64,000 nucleotides of DNA from Desulfarculaceae bacterium (GCA_021737145.1 JAIPEN010000010.1:1-64000), one strand, 5' to 3'. Positions 39,171-52,199 are shown, counted from the first letter of the stretch. Notes: generated by a model not told the origin, from the letters alone. Numbers and translations: made by a program.

Positions 39171-40064
39171 ATGGCTCCCAAGATGCAGGGCATCCTGCCC
39201 CCCATGGCCACCCCGTTCACGGCCGACGAAGAGCTGGACCTGGCCGCGCTCAAGGCCAACATCACCGCCTGGAACCAGACCGGCCTGGGCGGCTACTTGG
39301 CCGTGGGCTCTAACGGCGAGTCGGTGTACATGAGCGCCAAGGAGCAGGACCAGGTGGTGGCCGCCACCGCCGAGGCCGCGGCCGAGGACAAGCTGGTCAT
39401 GGCCGGCACCGGCCGCGAGTCCACCCGCGAGACCATCGCCGCCACCAACCGCGCGGCCGGGGTGGGGGCCCACTGCGCCCTGGTGGTCACTCCCCATTAC
39501 TTCAAGGGCCAGATGAAGCCCGAGCGGCTCAAGGCCCACTACCTGAAGGTGGCCGAGGCGGCCAAGATCCCGGTGCTCTTGTACAACGTGCCCCAGGCCA
39601 CCGGGGTGAACATGGAGCCCGACACCGTGGTCTCCCTGTGCGGCCATCCCAACATCGTGGGCATCAAGGACTCCTCGGGCAACGTGTCCCAGCTCAGCGA
39701 GATCCTGCGCCAGACCAAGGACGAGGACTTCAAGGTCTTCGTGGGCAGCGCGGAGGTGATCTACTCCGCGGCCACCCTGGGGGTGGACGGCGGCATCCTG
39801 GGGGTGTGCAACGTGTTGCCCCAGCGCTGTGTGGAGCTGTTCGAGGCGGCCAAGGCCGGAGACCACGACCGGGCCAAGCACCTGCAATGGCGCATCGCCA
39901 AGCTGGCGGCCATGGTCACGCGCATCCACGGCGTGGGCGGGCTCAAGGCCACCATGGACATGGTGGGCTACCAGGGCGGCGTGGCCCGCATGCCCCTGGC
40001 CATGCCAAGCCCGGAGGTGGTCGCGGAGCTGAAGGCCGAGCTGGCCTTCGCCTCGGCCGACTAG
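39171..40064 (+). CDS. DapA-family aldolase, resembles 4-hydroxy-2-oxoglutarate aldolase
   Basis: This TIM-barrel class I aldolase of 297 residues has the Schiff-base lysine in HPNIVGIKDSSGN, the catalytic tyrosine in LLYNVPQATG and the substrate loop AVGSNGES. Several stretches recall mammalian HOGA1 more than DapA: LVMAGTGRESTRETI, CALVVTPHYFKGQM, KVFVGSAEVIYSA and the C-terminal GLKATMDMVGYQGG. HOGA1 splits 4-hydroxy-2-oxoglutarate into pyruvate and glyoxylate, which fits the aminotransferase next door. N-acetylneuraminate lyase or dihydrodipicolinate synthase activity remains possible. An AAGGAGG site precedes the start. Confidence 0.82.
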   Translation: MAPKMQGILPPMATPFTADEELDLAALKANITAWNQTGLGGYLAVGSNGESVYMSAKEQDQVVAATAEAAAEDKLVMAGTGRESTRETIAATNRAAGVGAHCALVVTPHYFKGQMKPERLKAHYLKVAEAAKIPVLLYNVPQATGVNMEPDTVVSLCGHPNIVGIKDSSGNVSQLSEILRQTKDEDFKVFVGSAEVIYSAATLGVDGGILGVCNVLPQRCVELFEAAKAGDHDRAKHLQWRIAKLAAMVTRIHGVGGLKATMDMVGYQGGVARMPLAMPSPEVVAELKAELAFASAD

Positions 40065-40077
40065 AAGAGGAGTCACC

Positions 40078-41700
40078 ATGCGCTTCACCTACCCAGGCAT
40101 GCGGCCCTGGGCCACCCCGGCCCAGCGCTCGGTGGTCATGGCCCCCCGGGGCATGGCCGCCTCCAGCCAGCCCCTGGCCACCCGCGCGGGGGTGCGGGTG
40201 CTGGAGAACGGGGGCAACGCGGTGGACGCGGCCCTGGCCATGGTGGCGGTGCTCAGCGTGGTCGAGCCCTATTCGGTGGGCATCGGCGGCGACTGCTTCG
40301 CCCTGTGCGCCCTGGACGGGGGCAGCCGCATCGTGGGCCTCAACGGCTCGGGCCGCGCCTCGTCCTCGGCCGACCGCGAGGCCCTGGTGGCCGCGGGACA
40401 CAAAAAAATCCCCATCCGCCACGGCGCGGCGGTCACCGTGCCCGGCGCGGTGGCGGCCTGGGCCGATCTGGCCCAGGCCCACGGCACCATGGGCCTGGAC
40501 ACCCTGCTGGCCCCGGCCATCGACTACGCGGCCCACGGCTTCCCGGTCAGCGAGGTCATCGCCGGGGAGTGGGCAGCCTTCCGCGAGCATTTGGCCGCCG
40601 ACCCTTCCTCGGCCCGGAGCTACCTGTTGGACGGGCGTCCGCCCCGGCCGGGTCAGATGTTCGTGAACCCCGGCCTGGCGCGCAGCCTCAAGCTCATCGC
40701 GGAGCGGGGGCCCGGGGCCCTGTACGAGGGGGAGCTGGCCGAGGCCATCGCCAACACGGTGCAGGCGGCCGGCGGCTGGCTGAGCCAGGACGACTTGGCC
40801 GCCCACCGCTCCGAGTGGGTGGACCCCATCATGCTGGACTACCGGGGCTGGACCGTCTTGGAGCTGCCCCCCAACGGCCAGGGGCTCACCGCCCTGGAGA
40901 TCCTGTCCATCCTGGAGGGCTACGAGCTGGCCGCCCTGGAGCCGCTGGGCGCGGACAAGGCCCACCTGGTGGCCGAGGCCATCAAGATCGCCTTTGAGGA
41001 CCGCAACCGCTACATCACCGACCCGGCCTTTTCGCGCGCGCCGGTGGAAAAGCTCCTGTCGCCCCAGTACGCCGCCCGCTGCCGGGAGCGCATCGACCCC
41101 GAGAGCACCCTGCCCCCGGGCGAGGCCGCGCCGCCCCTGGGCAGCGACACGGTCTACCTCTGCGCCGGGGACGAGCAGGGCAACGCGGTCAGCCTGATCA
41201 GCAGCATCTACACTCAGTTCGGCAGCGGCCTGGTGCCCACCGACACCGGCATCCTGCTGCACTGCCGGGGCATCTCCTTCTCCCTGGACCAGGCCAAGGC
41301 CAATTGCCTGGAGCCCGGCAAGCGGCCCATGCACACCATCATCCCGGGCATGCTCCTGGACCAGGGCCGCCTGGCCGCCGCCTTCGGGGTCATGGGCGGG
41401 GACATGCAGCCCCAGGGCCACGCCCAGGTGCTGATCAACATCATCGACCACGGCCTGAACCTGCAACAGGCCCTGGACGCGCCGCGCTTGCGCTGCATAG
41501 AGGGCAAGAAGGTGTATCTGGAAGAGGGCTTCGCCGAGGGAGTTCCGGCCGAGATGGAGCGCCGGGGGCACCGGATCGACTGGACCGGCCACCCCATCAA
41601 CCAGGTGGGCGGCGGCCAGATCGTGTGGCGCGACCAGGAGCAGGGCATCTGGCTGGGGGCTAGCGACCGCCGCAAGGACGGCTGCGCGATGGGTTATTAG
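40078..41700 (+). CDS. Gamma-glutamyltransferase-family Ntn hydrolase
   Basis: The 540-residue protein belongs to the GGT family, which self-cleaves to expose a catalytic Thr. Here the likely nucleophile is the Thr of LGSDTVYLCAGDEQGNAVSL near residue 361. N-terminal ENGGNAVDAALAMVAVLSVVEP and C-terminal GRLAAAFGVMGGDMQPQGHAQVL are typical. There is no signal peptide, so unlike periplasmic GGT it should act in the cytoplasm. Such forms hydrolyse amides or gamma-glutamyl compounds rather than glutathione. It follows the aldolase by 13 bases, behind AGAGGAG, so it is part of the same unit. Confidence 0.88.
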   Translation: MRFTYPGMRPWATPAQRSVVMAPRGMAASSQPLATRAGVRVLENGGNAVDAALAMVAVLSVVEPYSVGIGGDCFALCALDGGSRIVGLNGSGRASSSADREALVAAGHKKIPIRHGAAVTVPGAVAAWADLAQAHGTMGLDTLLAPAIDYAAHGFPVSEVIAGEWAAFREHLAADPSSARSYLLDGRPPRPGQMFVNPGLARSLKLIAERGPGALYEGELAEAIANTVQAAGGWLSQDDLAAHRSEWVDPIMLDYRGWTVLELPPNGQGLTALEILSILEGYELAALEPLGADKAHLVAEAIKIAFEDRNRYITDPAFSRAPVEKLLSPQYAARCRERIDPESTLPPGEAAPPLGSDTVYLCAGDEQGNAVSLISSIYTQFGSGLVPTDTGILLHCRGISFSLDQAKANCLEPGKRPMHTIIPGMLLDQGRLAAAFGVMGGDMQPQGHAQVLINIIDHGLNLQQALDAPRLRCIEGKKVYLEEGFAEGVPAEMERRGHRIDWTGHPINQVGGGQIVWRDQEQGIWLGASDRRKDGCAMGY

Positions 41701-41847
41701 CCGGCTGCGCCAGGCGGATTAAACGCCGGCTGCGTCCGGAAGGATTATACGGCGTTGCGGCCTGCGCTCGTTTCCTCGGCGTATTGGCATATACGCCTGT
41801 GGAACTCGCTTGACCGCGCCTTGCCCAACCCTCCCCGGCTGTGCCGG
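41701..41847 (+). repeat. Intergenic palindromic repeat, copy D
   Basis: 147 bp in the copy A orientation. The left arm is present twice (CCGGCTGCGCC at 41701, CCGGCTGCGTCC at 41726). The centre is GGCGTAT/ATACGCC (41778-41797) and the right end GGCTGTGCCGG. It starts directly after the GGT-family stop codon. Confidence 0.75.
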
Positions 41848-41868
41848 TGACCGCCTAGTTTGATCGAA

Positions 41869-41914
41869 AGAAAAAAGCAGGCTCCCATAAACGGGAACGC
41901 CTGCTTTCTCTTTT
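41869..41914. terminator. Bidirectional intrinsic terminator
   Basis: AAAGCAGGCTCCC and GGGAACGCCTGCTTT pair with a 2-base bulge, with A-rich sequence on the left and TCTCTTTT on the right. It lies between the convergent GGT-family and TPR genes and can end both. Confidence 0.85.
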
Positions 41915-41930
41915 CGCCTTAACGGCTAAG

Positions 41931-42047
41931 GGCACAGTCAGCCGCTGAAAGACGAGGCCTTTGGCGAGCGGCAGCCGATGCGTATTGCCCAATACGTCGA
42001 GGCTGGGGCGCAGCCAATAACGAAGTATTCCAGTGGCTGCCGAAGCC
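41931..42047 (-). repeat. Intergenic palindromic repeat, copy E
   Basis: 117 bp in the copy B orientation: GGCACAGTCAGCCG, GACGAGGCC, a central GCGTATT/AATACGT hairpin (41980-41998) and CAGTGGCTGCCGAAGCC. Copies D and E flank the terminator at 41869 in opposite orientations. Confidence 0.7.
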
Positions 42048-42059
42048 CGCCCGCTTTAC

Positions 42060-42509
42060 CTACTTTTGTTTGGTGGCCAGGTAGTATTCCCGCTGAAGAT
42101 AAGTCTGGTCCTTGGGCCGCAGGGCCACCGCCTTTTTGGCGTCGGCCAGGGCCTTTTTGTACTGCCCCATCTTCTCGTAGGTGAAGCTGCGGTTGTAATA
42201 GGTCTCCGCGTAATCAGGCTGCAACTTGATGGCCCGGGCGAAGTCGGCCAGGGCCGCCTTGCGCCGTCCCAGGTCGTCGTTGGCGCTGCCCCGGTTGTTG
42301 TAGGCCACGGCCATGTTGGCCGGGCTCAAATCGCCGGCCTCGATGGCCTTGCCGTAGTGGCTGATGGCGGTCTTGAACTTGCCGGCGGCCGCGGCGCGGT
42401 TGCCGGCGGTTATCTCATCCTTGCCCCCGGCCAGAGCGGGCGCGGCCAGGCACAGGCAGAGCAGCAGGACCAGGGCGGCACAAAACCAGGGACGGGGGGA
42501 AGCGGTCAT
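42060..42509 (-). CDS. Exported TPR protein
   Basis: The 149-residue precursor has a signal peptide (FCAALVLLLCLCLAAPALA, cleavage near residue 27). Three TPR units follow, for example AVAYNNRGSANDDLGRRKAALADF and AETYYNRSFTYEKMGQYKKALADA. It is probably a periplasmic adaptor. The ATG at 42509 follows GGAGG. It has its own promoter at 42553 and shares the terminator at 41869. Confidence 0.85.
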   Translation of the reverse strand: MTASPRPWFCAALVLLLCLCLAAPALAGGKDEITAGNRAAAAGKFKTAISHYGKAIEAGDLSPANMAVAYNNRGSANDDLGRRKAALADFARAIKLQPDYAETYYNRSFTYEKMGQYKKALADAKKAVALRPKDQTYLQREYYLATKQK

Positions 42510-42552
42510 GGGGCCTCCTCGAGGTTGGCTGGGGGTGAGCCGTTGGGCCTCT

Positions 42553-42581
42553 ATTATAAAGGGGCCGGACCCGGCTGTCCT
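42553..42581 (-). promoter_or_regulatory. Promoter for the exported TPR gene
   Basis: On the minus strand a perfect -10 TATAAT (42553-42558) follows AGGACA (42576-42581) after 17 bases, about 45 bases before the start codon. Confidence 0.6.
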
Positions 42582-42601
42582 CCCCCTGGCCGCGCGCGGT
42601 C

Positions 42602-42655
42602 CAAAAAACGAAACCCACCTGTCCCCGCCCAAGGCAGGGGGCGGGGAGCAGGTGG
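42602..42655 (-). terminator. Intrinsic terminator of the HTH gene
   Basis: On the minus strand CCACCTG plus CCCCGCCC pair with GGGCGGGG plus CAGGTGG, with small internal mismatches, followed by GTTTCGTTTTTT. Confidence 0.85.
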
Positions 42656-42681
42656 CGATGAGCGAACCAAAGGAGAGAAGC

Positions 42682-43035
42682 TTAGTCCACGGGCACCAGT
42701 CGCCAGGCTTTGGAGCGGCCGCGGGGCTTTTCCAGGGTGAACTTGGCGCCGGCCTTGGCGCCGGTCTTGTCGCCGAAGTCGGTGACCGTGAGGCGGCCGG
42801 TGGAGGTGACTTTATACACCTCGGGCTTGGCGGCCTGCTTGACGCTGGTGGTTTCCTGCTTGATCTTGCCGGACTCAACCATGGCCATCTTTAGCTGCTG
42901 GGCGAATTCAACCGAAGTCATGGCCTTGTTTTTAAAGGCCAGCTTTTCGCGGATCTCCTGCTCGGAGACGCCGTCGCCCACCATCTTTAAAAGCTTCTTT
43001 CTATCCTCGGGACTCCATTTGGACTTCCTAGCCAA
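42682..43035 (-). CDS. Predicted HTH DNA-binding protein
   Basis: This 117-residue protein begins at a TTG, 6 bases after AAGGAG; the longer frame to 43113 starts in AT-rich DNA without a ribosome site. The first half, KWSPEDRKKLLKMVGDGVSEQEIREKLA and then TSVEFAQQLKMAM, looks like a Myb/SANT-like or recombinase-like helix-turn-helix with a following helix. The second half is a Lys/Arg-rich beta-type tail (GRLTVTDFGDKTGAKAG, KPRGRSKAWRL) that could contact DNA. Target unknown. It has a strong terminator and an AT-rich upstream region. Confidence 0.65.
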   Translation of the reverse strand: MARKSKWSPEDRKKLLKMVGDGVSEQEIREKLAFKNKAMTSVEFAQQLKMAMVESGKIKQETTSVKQAAKPEVYKVTSTGRLTVTDFGDKTGAKAGAKFTLEKPRGRSKAWRLVPVD

Positions 43036-43502
43036 TGTTTTCTCCTTCTTTGTGAGAGGGGCCAAAAAATTGCGAACCATATAATAATATGCAGTATATT
43101 GAAAAATCACCATTTAAGCAATAGTCAAGCTAAAAAAACAACACCTGAATAATTTTTACGCGCAAGGGTTTTTGACAATCATTATTCGTTAATACAACGA
43201 TATATGTGTCTAGTTAAATGGCAACAAGCCAGGGAGAGCCAAATTAACCTTCTCCGTTATAAAAGCTGGTTGCTGAATTAAAAAGCCGTCTTTTACCGGT
43301 GGATTACTCGGAGGAAAAACCTCTTCCGCACGGTCTCTTGGCGGTTAGCGTAATTTTATTGTGACGTAATTACAGATGGTTGTCAGGATGGCCCTTCATC
43401 AGGGGCCCACAAAAAACAACCGCTTAGCTATAAGACCCCGCCACTGGGCGCCGGATCCCGCCGTAACAATAACCGGGACCGGAGCCGCCAACCGGGCGCG
43501 AA
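43036..43502. other. AT-rich intergenic region
   Basis: This stretch is much richer in A+T than the surrounding genes, especially 43070-43380. It should hold the promoter of the HTH gene, but no pair of boxes with correct spacing stands out. I see no open frame of note, no tRNA and no repeat from the palindromic family. Confidence 0.5.
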
Positions 43503-43895
43503 TCAGCGGACATCCACCCAGGCCTTGCGGCTGCGCGGCCCGTCGAATTCCATGAAAAAAACGCCCTGCCAGGTGCCCAGGGCCAGGCGGCCTCCCTGCA
43601 CCGGCAGGCGCACGGTCGCACCCAGCAACACGCTCTTTAGATGGGCGGCGGAGTTGCCTTCCAGGTGCTGATAACCGTTGTCCCAGGGCACCAACTTGTC
43701 CAGGGTGTTTAAAATGTCGCCGAGAACCGAGAGGTCGGCCGCCTCGTTGACCATGACCGCGGCGGTGGTATGGGGCACGAAAACCTCGCACCATCCCTGA
43801 TCCACCCCCGAGGCGGCCACGGCCTTTTGCACCTGGCCGGTGATGTCCACTCCCTGGGAATGGGCCTGGGTCTTTACGTTTATGCTCTGCATCAT
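43503..43895 (-). CDS. YjbQ family protein (UPF0047), paralog 2
   Basis: This 130-residue protein is close to the UPF0047 consensus: FVPHTTAAVMVNEAADLSVLGDIL near residues 45-68, GNSAAHLKSVLLGATVRLPV with the conserved His, and LGTWQGVFFMEFDGPRSRKAWV. The family forms trimers with a His-lined pocket and has been given weak thiamine-phosphate synthase activity; the true role is unknown. This paralog keeps all consensus positions, whereas the copy at 16434 has drifted. It is divergent from an MFS transporter and not in an obvious operon. Confidence 0.9.
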   Translation of the reverse strand: MMQSINVKTQAHSQGVDITGQVQKAVAASGVDQGWCEVFVPHTTAAVMVNEAADLSVLGDILNTLDKLVPWDNGYQHLEGNSAAHLKSVLLGATVRLPVQGGRLALGTWQGVFFMEFDGPRSRKAWVDVR

Positions 43896-44081
43896 GGGCC
43901 TCCGTGGCGAAGTTTATTCATTGTACGAAAAGCCGCGCTCCCCCGCCATGCCGGGCCAAAAAAAAGGCCGGGCTCCCTTGCCCCCGTCGCCGGCCCCGTG
44001 GCAGGCTGGAGCGCAGACAGGCGCCTTACCTTCGGGGAAGGTGCCGCCCTGTTTAATCTTAGGGACGGCGGGGAGGACGAC

Positions 44082-45365
44082 TTGCTCTCGGGAATCAAGA
44101 CCTACACTGACCGCTGGTACAGCGGCTACGCCTTTCAGGGAGCCTCCGTGCTGGGCGTGGCCCCCATTCTCATCCCCCTCATCGTGGCCAAGCTGGGCAG
44201 CAACTCCGCCGCCGGGGCGGTGGTGGCCGCCTTTTATCTGGGACAGCTCACCGCCCCCCTGTGGGGCTGGCTCACCGACCGTCTGGACAAGTTCCGCCTC
44301 ATCTACTCCCTGGGCTACCTCTTGCTTGCCGTGGGCATGGGGGCCTTCGCCATGGTGCACGAGCTGGCCTTCTGGCTGGGCCTGGCCTTTGTGCAGGGCG
44401 CCGGCGCCGCGGCCACCAACACCGTGGCCGCCATGTTCATCGTGGAGTTCAAGCCCAAGGAGCAGTGGGATCCGCGCATCGGCTGGCTGCAGACCTTTTA
44501 CGGCACCGGCCAGGCCCTGGGCCTGGGGCTGGCCGCCGCCTTGCAAATGGCCCCCCTGTGGGGCATGGGGCTGGCCGCCGCCCTGATGGTGCCGGGATTC
44601 ATCCTGGGCCGCCGGGGCCTGCCCCGGGACCAAGACCGCCGCAAATCCGACACCGCCACCTTCCAGGCCCACGCCCTGCGCCCGCCCCGCCACGCCTACA
44701 GCCAGCTCCACCGCAGCCAGGGCCTCTGCGTCCAGGGCATCAAGGGAATGGTCCGGGAGTGGGACGGCCCCTTCGGCCTGTTCATCTTCAGTTGGCTGCT
44801 GACCATGCTGGGCACCTGGATGGTCTACAACCTCTATCCCCTGCTGATGAAGGATCTCTACGGGGTGGACGCGGGCATGAGCTCCCTGGCCTACGCCATC
44901 GCCGCCACCCTGGGCATCTTCGCTTACGCCCCTTCCGGGGTGCTGGCCGAAAAGATAGGCGACGGGCCGGTGCTGGTCGTCGGCATCCTCATGACCCTGG
45001 TGTCCATGGTGGGCATGACCCTCCTGGCCTACGTGCACACCGGCGACAACTGGTTGCTCAGCCAGGCGGCGTTTCTGTTCATGCCCGTGGCCTGGTCGCC
45101 CCTGATAGTGGCCGGCACCTCCTACACCGCCCAACTGGCCACCATGCCCGAGGGCAACGCCCTGGGGGTGTACAACTCCGCCACCGCGGTGGGCTCGGTG
45201 CTGGGGGCACTGGCCGCGGGCTGGCTGTCGGACGCCTGGGGTTACGGGGTGGTCATGCTGGGAGCCAGCATCCTGACCATCGCCGGGCTGGCCTTGCTGG
45301 CCGGCCTGTTGTGGAGGCAGCGGAACGCCAAGGCGGCGGCCAAGCCCCAGGGCGCCTCCGGCTAG
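44082..45365 (+). CDS. MFS transporter
   Basis: This 427-residue inner-membrane carrier has about 12 hydrophobic segments. The MFS loop motif appears as GWLTDRLDKFRLIY after the second segment, and AEKIGDGPVLVVG in the second half is its counterpart. The central loop is long and charged (residues about 185-225). The chosen start is a TTG 5 bases after GGAGG; the frame is open far upstream but overlaps the YjbQ gene on the other strand. Substrate unknown. It converges on the large kinase gene. Confidence 0.83.
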   Translation: MLSGIKTYTDRWYSGYAFQGASVLGVAPILIPLIVAKLGSNSAAGAVVAAFYLGQLTAPLWGWLTDRLDKFRLIYSLGYLLLAVGMGAFAMVHELAFWLGLAFVQGAGAAATNTVAAMFIVEFKPKEQWDPRIGWLQTFYGTGQALGLGLAAALQMAPLWGMGLAAALMVPGFILGRRGLPRDQDRRKSDTATFQAHALRPPRHAYSQLHRSQGLCVQGIKGMVREWDGPFGLFIFSWLLTMLGTWMVYNLYPLLMKDLYGVDAGMSSLAYAIAATLGIFAYAPSGVLAEKIGDGPVLVVGILMTLVSMVGMTLLAYVHTGDNWLLSQAAFLFMPVAWSPLIVAGTSYTAQLATMPEGNALGVYNSATAVGSVLGALAAGWLSDAWGYGVVMLGASILTIAGLALLAGLLWRQRNAKAAAKPQGASG

Positions 45366-45393
45366 GGGCGGCTCCGGAGCGCCGCCGGGCGGG

Positions 45394-49224
<3,831 letters not shown>

Positions 49225-49450
49225 GCGGGAATACAAAACGGCGAGGCCCCTCTCTCCCCGGCCGGCACGCCTGTTGATCCAAACTAAGGCATGCCTTGTG
49301 GCCGGTCCCGGCGGCGCCGGTGAGCTGGTCCCGCCCTCGACGCAAGCGGCGGAACCCGTCCACTACTATTATTCCATAGCGGACGGATCGAATAAAACTG
49401 AATAAGCGCGGAATCAAGACGCAACGATGGGCCCAAGCATCTGGATATAA

Positions 49451-50365
49451 CTATATTTTTATCTCGGGGCGGGCCTGCAGCGAGCGGTCGCCCCCGTCTT
49501 TTTTGGCCTCGTACATGGCCAGGTCGGCCCGCCGGATGAACTGGTCCGCCTTTTCATCCGGGGCCAGTTGGGCCAGGCCGATGCTCATGGTCACCGGAGG
49601 GAGATCGCCTTCCAAGTAGGCCATTTTGCTCTCCCATTGGCGGTTGAAGGTATGGCGGAAGCGCTCCATGGCCAGCAGCCCCTGCTCGGCGGTGGTCTCC
49701 ACCAGAATGAAGCTGAACTCGTCGCCCCCCAGGCGGAAGGCCTGATCCATGGTGCGTAGGGACTCGGTCATGACCTGGCTGACCATGCGCAGGATGCCGT
49801 CGCCCTCCTGATGGCCGTAGGTGTCGTTGAACGGCTTGAAACGGTCCAGGTCCAAAAAGGCCAGGGTCAGGGGGCGGCCATAACGCCGCGAGCGGTCCAC
49901 CTCCTGGCTCAGGATGTTGTGGAAATGGCGGCGGTTGTACAGGCCGGTGAGGCTGTCGGTGATGGAGCGGCGGCGCAGCTCGTCCTCCAGGGTCTTGCTC
50001 TCGCTCATGTCGTGGAAAAAGCCCACGCTGCCCACCTCCTGGCCGTTTTGCACCAGCAGGGAGGCCGACAGGCGTATGGGGATGATCCGGCCCGAGGCGT
50101 CCACCACCTCCACCTCCATGCCGTCCAACCGGCCCCGGCCGCCGTTTTCCTGGCCGTAGAGCGCCTTCTTGACCTCGCGGGCCAGTTCGGGGGGATTGTA
50201 GACCTGGGTGATGGAGAGCTGGCCCAGCACCTGGGAGGCGGGCAGGCCGGTGAGCTTTTCGGCCGCCTGGTTGAAGATGATTACCTTGCCCTCCCGGTTC
50301 ACTCCGATGATGCCGTCTGGGCAGGAGCCCACCAGCCGGTTCATGAAATCTTGGCTGTTGAGCAT
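49451..50365 (-). CDS. PAS-GGDEF diguanylate cyclase
   Basis: The 304-residue protein has a PAS domain (about 10-125; PDGIIGVNREGKVIIFNQAAEKLTG) joined to a GGDEF domain (about 135-295). The active site reads RLGGDEFSFIL, and the RxxD inhibitory site (RTMD) lies five residues before it, so it should make cyclic di-GMP from two GTP and be inhibited by product. No EAL domain and no membrane segment are present. The ATG at 50365 follows GAGGG by 7 bases; a GTG at 50392 is a weaker alternative. Confidence 0.92.
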   Translation of the reverse strand: MLNSQDFMNRLVGSCPDGIIGVNREGKVIIFNQAAEKLTGLPASQVLGQLSITQVYNPPELAREVKKALYGQENGGRGRLDGMEVEVVDASGRIIPIRLSASLLVQNGQEVGSVGFFHDMSESKTLEDELRRRSITDSLTGLYNRRHFHNILSQEVDRSRRYGRPLTLAFLDLDRFKPFNDTYGHQEGDGILRMVSQVMTESLRTMDQAFRLGGDEFSFILVETTAEQGLLAMERFRHTFNRQWESKMAYLEGDLPPVTMSIGLAQLAPDEKADQFIRRADLAMYEAKKDGGDRSLQARPEIKI

Positions 50366-50509
50366 CTGGTTTCCCTCGGAATTGGCCGTCACGTTTCGCC
50401 TTTCCCCGGCAGCACCGCGTGGGCAGACGCCGGCGTTAAAAAGGGATTATCGAATCACGAGACGAAACAATATAGCACAAAGGAATTTTAAGAGGCACGC
50501 ACAGCCGCC

Positions 50510-50549
50510 AAAAAAGGTCCGGCCCCGGCGGGAGAGCCGGGGCCGGACC
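50510..50549 (-). terminator. Strong intrinsic terminator of trpB2
   Basis: On the minus strand GGTCCGGCCCCGGC and GCCGGGGCCGGACC form a perfect 14-bp stem with a 6-base loop, followed by TTTTTT. Confidence 0.93.
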
Positions 50550-50624
50550 AGCGCTAGGGAAAGGGATATGGGTCATGCCCGCCGGGGCGATGGGTTGGCG
50601 CGCCCCGGCCGGCGGGGTGACGGG

Positions 50625-51989
50625 TTAAGAGGGCAGCTCCACCTTGGGCAGCTTGCCCAGGGCCTCGTCCACCATCTTCTGGGGATACTCGTAGTTGCTC
50701 AGCTGGCCGGCCAGGTAGGCGTCGTAGGCGCTCATGTCGAAGTGGCCGTGACCCGAGAGGTTGAACAGGATCACCCGCTCCTTGCCCTCTTCCTTGGCCT
50801 TGAGGGCCTCGATCACCGCGCCGCGTATGGCGTGGGTGGACTCGGGCGCGGGGATGATGCCCTCGGAACGGGCGAACATGAGCCCCGCCTCGAAGCACTC
50901 CAACTGGGGCACCGCGATGGCCTCGATGAGGTTGTCTTCCACCAGGCGGCTGACCAGGGGGCTCATGCCGTGGTACCTCAGCCCGCCGGCGTGGATGCCC
51001 GGGGGCACGAAGGTGTGGCCCAACGTGTGCATCATCACGATGGGGGCCAGGTGGGCCATGTCGCCGTAATCATAGGCATAGGTTCCCTTGGTCACCGTGG
51101 GGCAGGAGGCGGGCTCCACCGCCAGGATGCGCACGTCCATGCCGCCGATCTTTTCGCGCACATAGGGGAAGGACAGGCCCGCGAAGTTGGAGCCGCCCCC
51201 GATGCAGCCGATGACCACGTCGGGCTTTTCGCCGATCTTGGCCATCTGCCTGATGGCCTCCTCGCCGATTACGGTCTGGTGCAGGCACACGTGGTTGAGC
51301 ACCGAGCCCAGGGAGTAGTTGGTGTTTTCGTGGGTTACGGCGTCTTCCACCGCCTCGGAGATGGCCAGGCCCAGGGAGCCGGGATGGTCCGGGTTTTCGG
51401 CCAGGGCCGCGCGGCCGGACTCGGTCTGCTCGCTGGGGCTGGCGAAGATCTCGGCCCCCCAGGTGTTGATCATGGACTTGCGGTAGGGCTTCTGGTTGTA
51501 GGAGACACGCACCATGTACACGCTGCAGTCCAGGCCGAACATGTTGCAGGCCAGGCTCATGGCGCTGCCCCACTGACCGGCTCCGGTCTCGGTGGCGATG
51601 CGCTCGATGCCCTCTTTCTTGTTGTAATAAGCCTGGGGAATCGCGGTGTTGGGCTTGTGGGAGCCCGCCGGGGAGACCGACTCGTTCTTAAAGTAGATCT
51701 TGGCCGGGGTGTCCAGAAGCTTTTCCAGGTTTTGGGCCCGCATCAGGGGGGTGGGACGCCACAGGGCCAGCACCTGCATCACTTCCTCGGGGATGTCGAA
51801 GAAGGGCTGGGGGCTCATCTCCTGCTCCAGCAGGGCCATGGGGAAGATGACGTTCATCTGCTCCGGGGTGGCGATGTCCATGGTGGCCGGATGGAAGGGC
51901 GGGGCCAGCGGGGTGGGCAGGTCGGCCTGCACGTTGTACCACCGCTTGGGCATCTCCGTCTCGTCGAGTAAGACCTTGACCTGCTCCAT
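50625..51989 (-). CDS. trpB2: Tryptophan synthase beta subunit, TrpB2 type
   Basis: TrpB joins indole and serine with PLP to make tryptophan. This 454-residue protein belongs to the longer TrpB2 subfamily, with N-terminal YNVQADLP, the cofactor lysine in [21 protein letters not shown], and the phosphate-binding [11 protein letters not shown]. TrpB2 enzymes often lack the contacts for TrpA and use free indole. The ATG follows AGGAGA. It has no trpA or other trp genes beside it, yet is preceded by a Trp-codon leader peptide and attenuator (52041-52173), so its expression appears tuned to tryptophan supply. Confidence 0.94.
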   Translation of the reverse strand: MEQVKVLLDETEMPKRWYNVQADLPTPLAPPFHPATMDIATPEQMNVIFPMALLEQEMSPQPFFDIPEEVMQVLALWRPTPLMRAQNLEKLLDTPAKIYFKNESVSPAGSHKPNTAIPQAYYNKKEGIERIATETGAGQWGSAMSLACNMFGLDCSVYMVRVSYNQKPYRKSMINTWGAEIFASPSEQTESGRAALAENPDHPGSLGLAISEAVEDAVTHENTNYSLGSVLNHVCLHQTVIGEEAIRQMAKIGEKPDVVIGCIGGGSNFAGLSFPYVREKIGGMDVRILAVEPASCPTVTKGTYAYDYGDMAHLAPIVMMHTLGHTFVPPGIHAGGLRYHGMSPLVSRLVEDNLIEAIAVPQLECFEAGLMFARSEGIIPAPESTHAIRGAVIEALKAKEEGKERVILFNLSGHGHFDMSAYDAYLAGQLSNYEYPQKMVDEALGKLPKVELPS

Positions 51990-52040
51990 GACTGTCTCTC
52001 CTCTTGCTCCTAACGGGTCGGTTTCGCTTGTATATAGCCT

Positions 52041-52071
52041 AAAAAGAGCCGCGGGCCCTGGGGCCCGCGGC
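52041..52071 (-). terminator. Attenuator terminator of trpB2
   Basis: On the minus strand GCCGCGGGCCC and GGGCCCGCGGC form an 11-bp stem with a very small loop, followed by TCTTTTT. It lies between the leader peptide and trpB2. The upstream leader segment GGGGCCCG can pair with CGGGCCCC in the first arm, offering an antiterminator. Confidence 0.88.
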
Positions 52072-52089
52072 GGCGCTGCTAGCTGAGTG

Positions 52090-52173
52090 CTACTTGAGCG
52101 CGGACGGGCCCCTGCTCGGCGGCTGCCAGCGCCACCAGAGATGGTTGTCACGCACCGGGATCAGGTTGCTCAT
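52090..52173 (-). CDS. trpL: trp leader peptide (27 residues, WWRW)
   Basis: The short frame starts with ATG at 52173, 6 bases after GGAG, and ends at TAG 52090-52092. Codons 13, 14 and 16 are TGG, giving WWRW in a 27-residue peptide, which is far above chance. A promoter lies 27 bases upstream and an intrinsic terminator 19 bases downstream. This is the classical arrangement in which ribosome stalling at Trp codons lets transcription continue into trpB2. Confidence 0.87.
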   Translation of the reverse strand: MSNLIPVRDNHLWWRWQPPSRGPSALK

Positions 52174-52199
52174 CACGCTCTCCGTTGAATACTGTATAC

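Noticed and set aside
43036-43502. Small RNA gene in the AT-rich gap
   Set aside because: I found no promoter plus terminator pair with proper spacing and no recognisable RNA motif.
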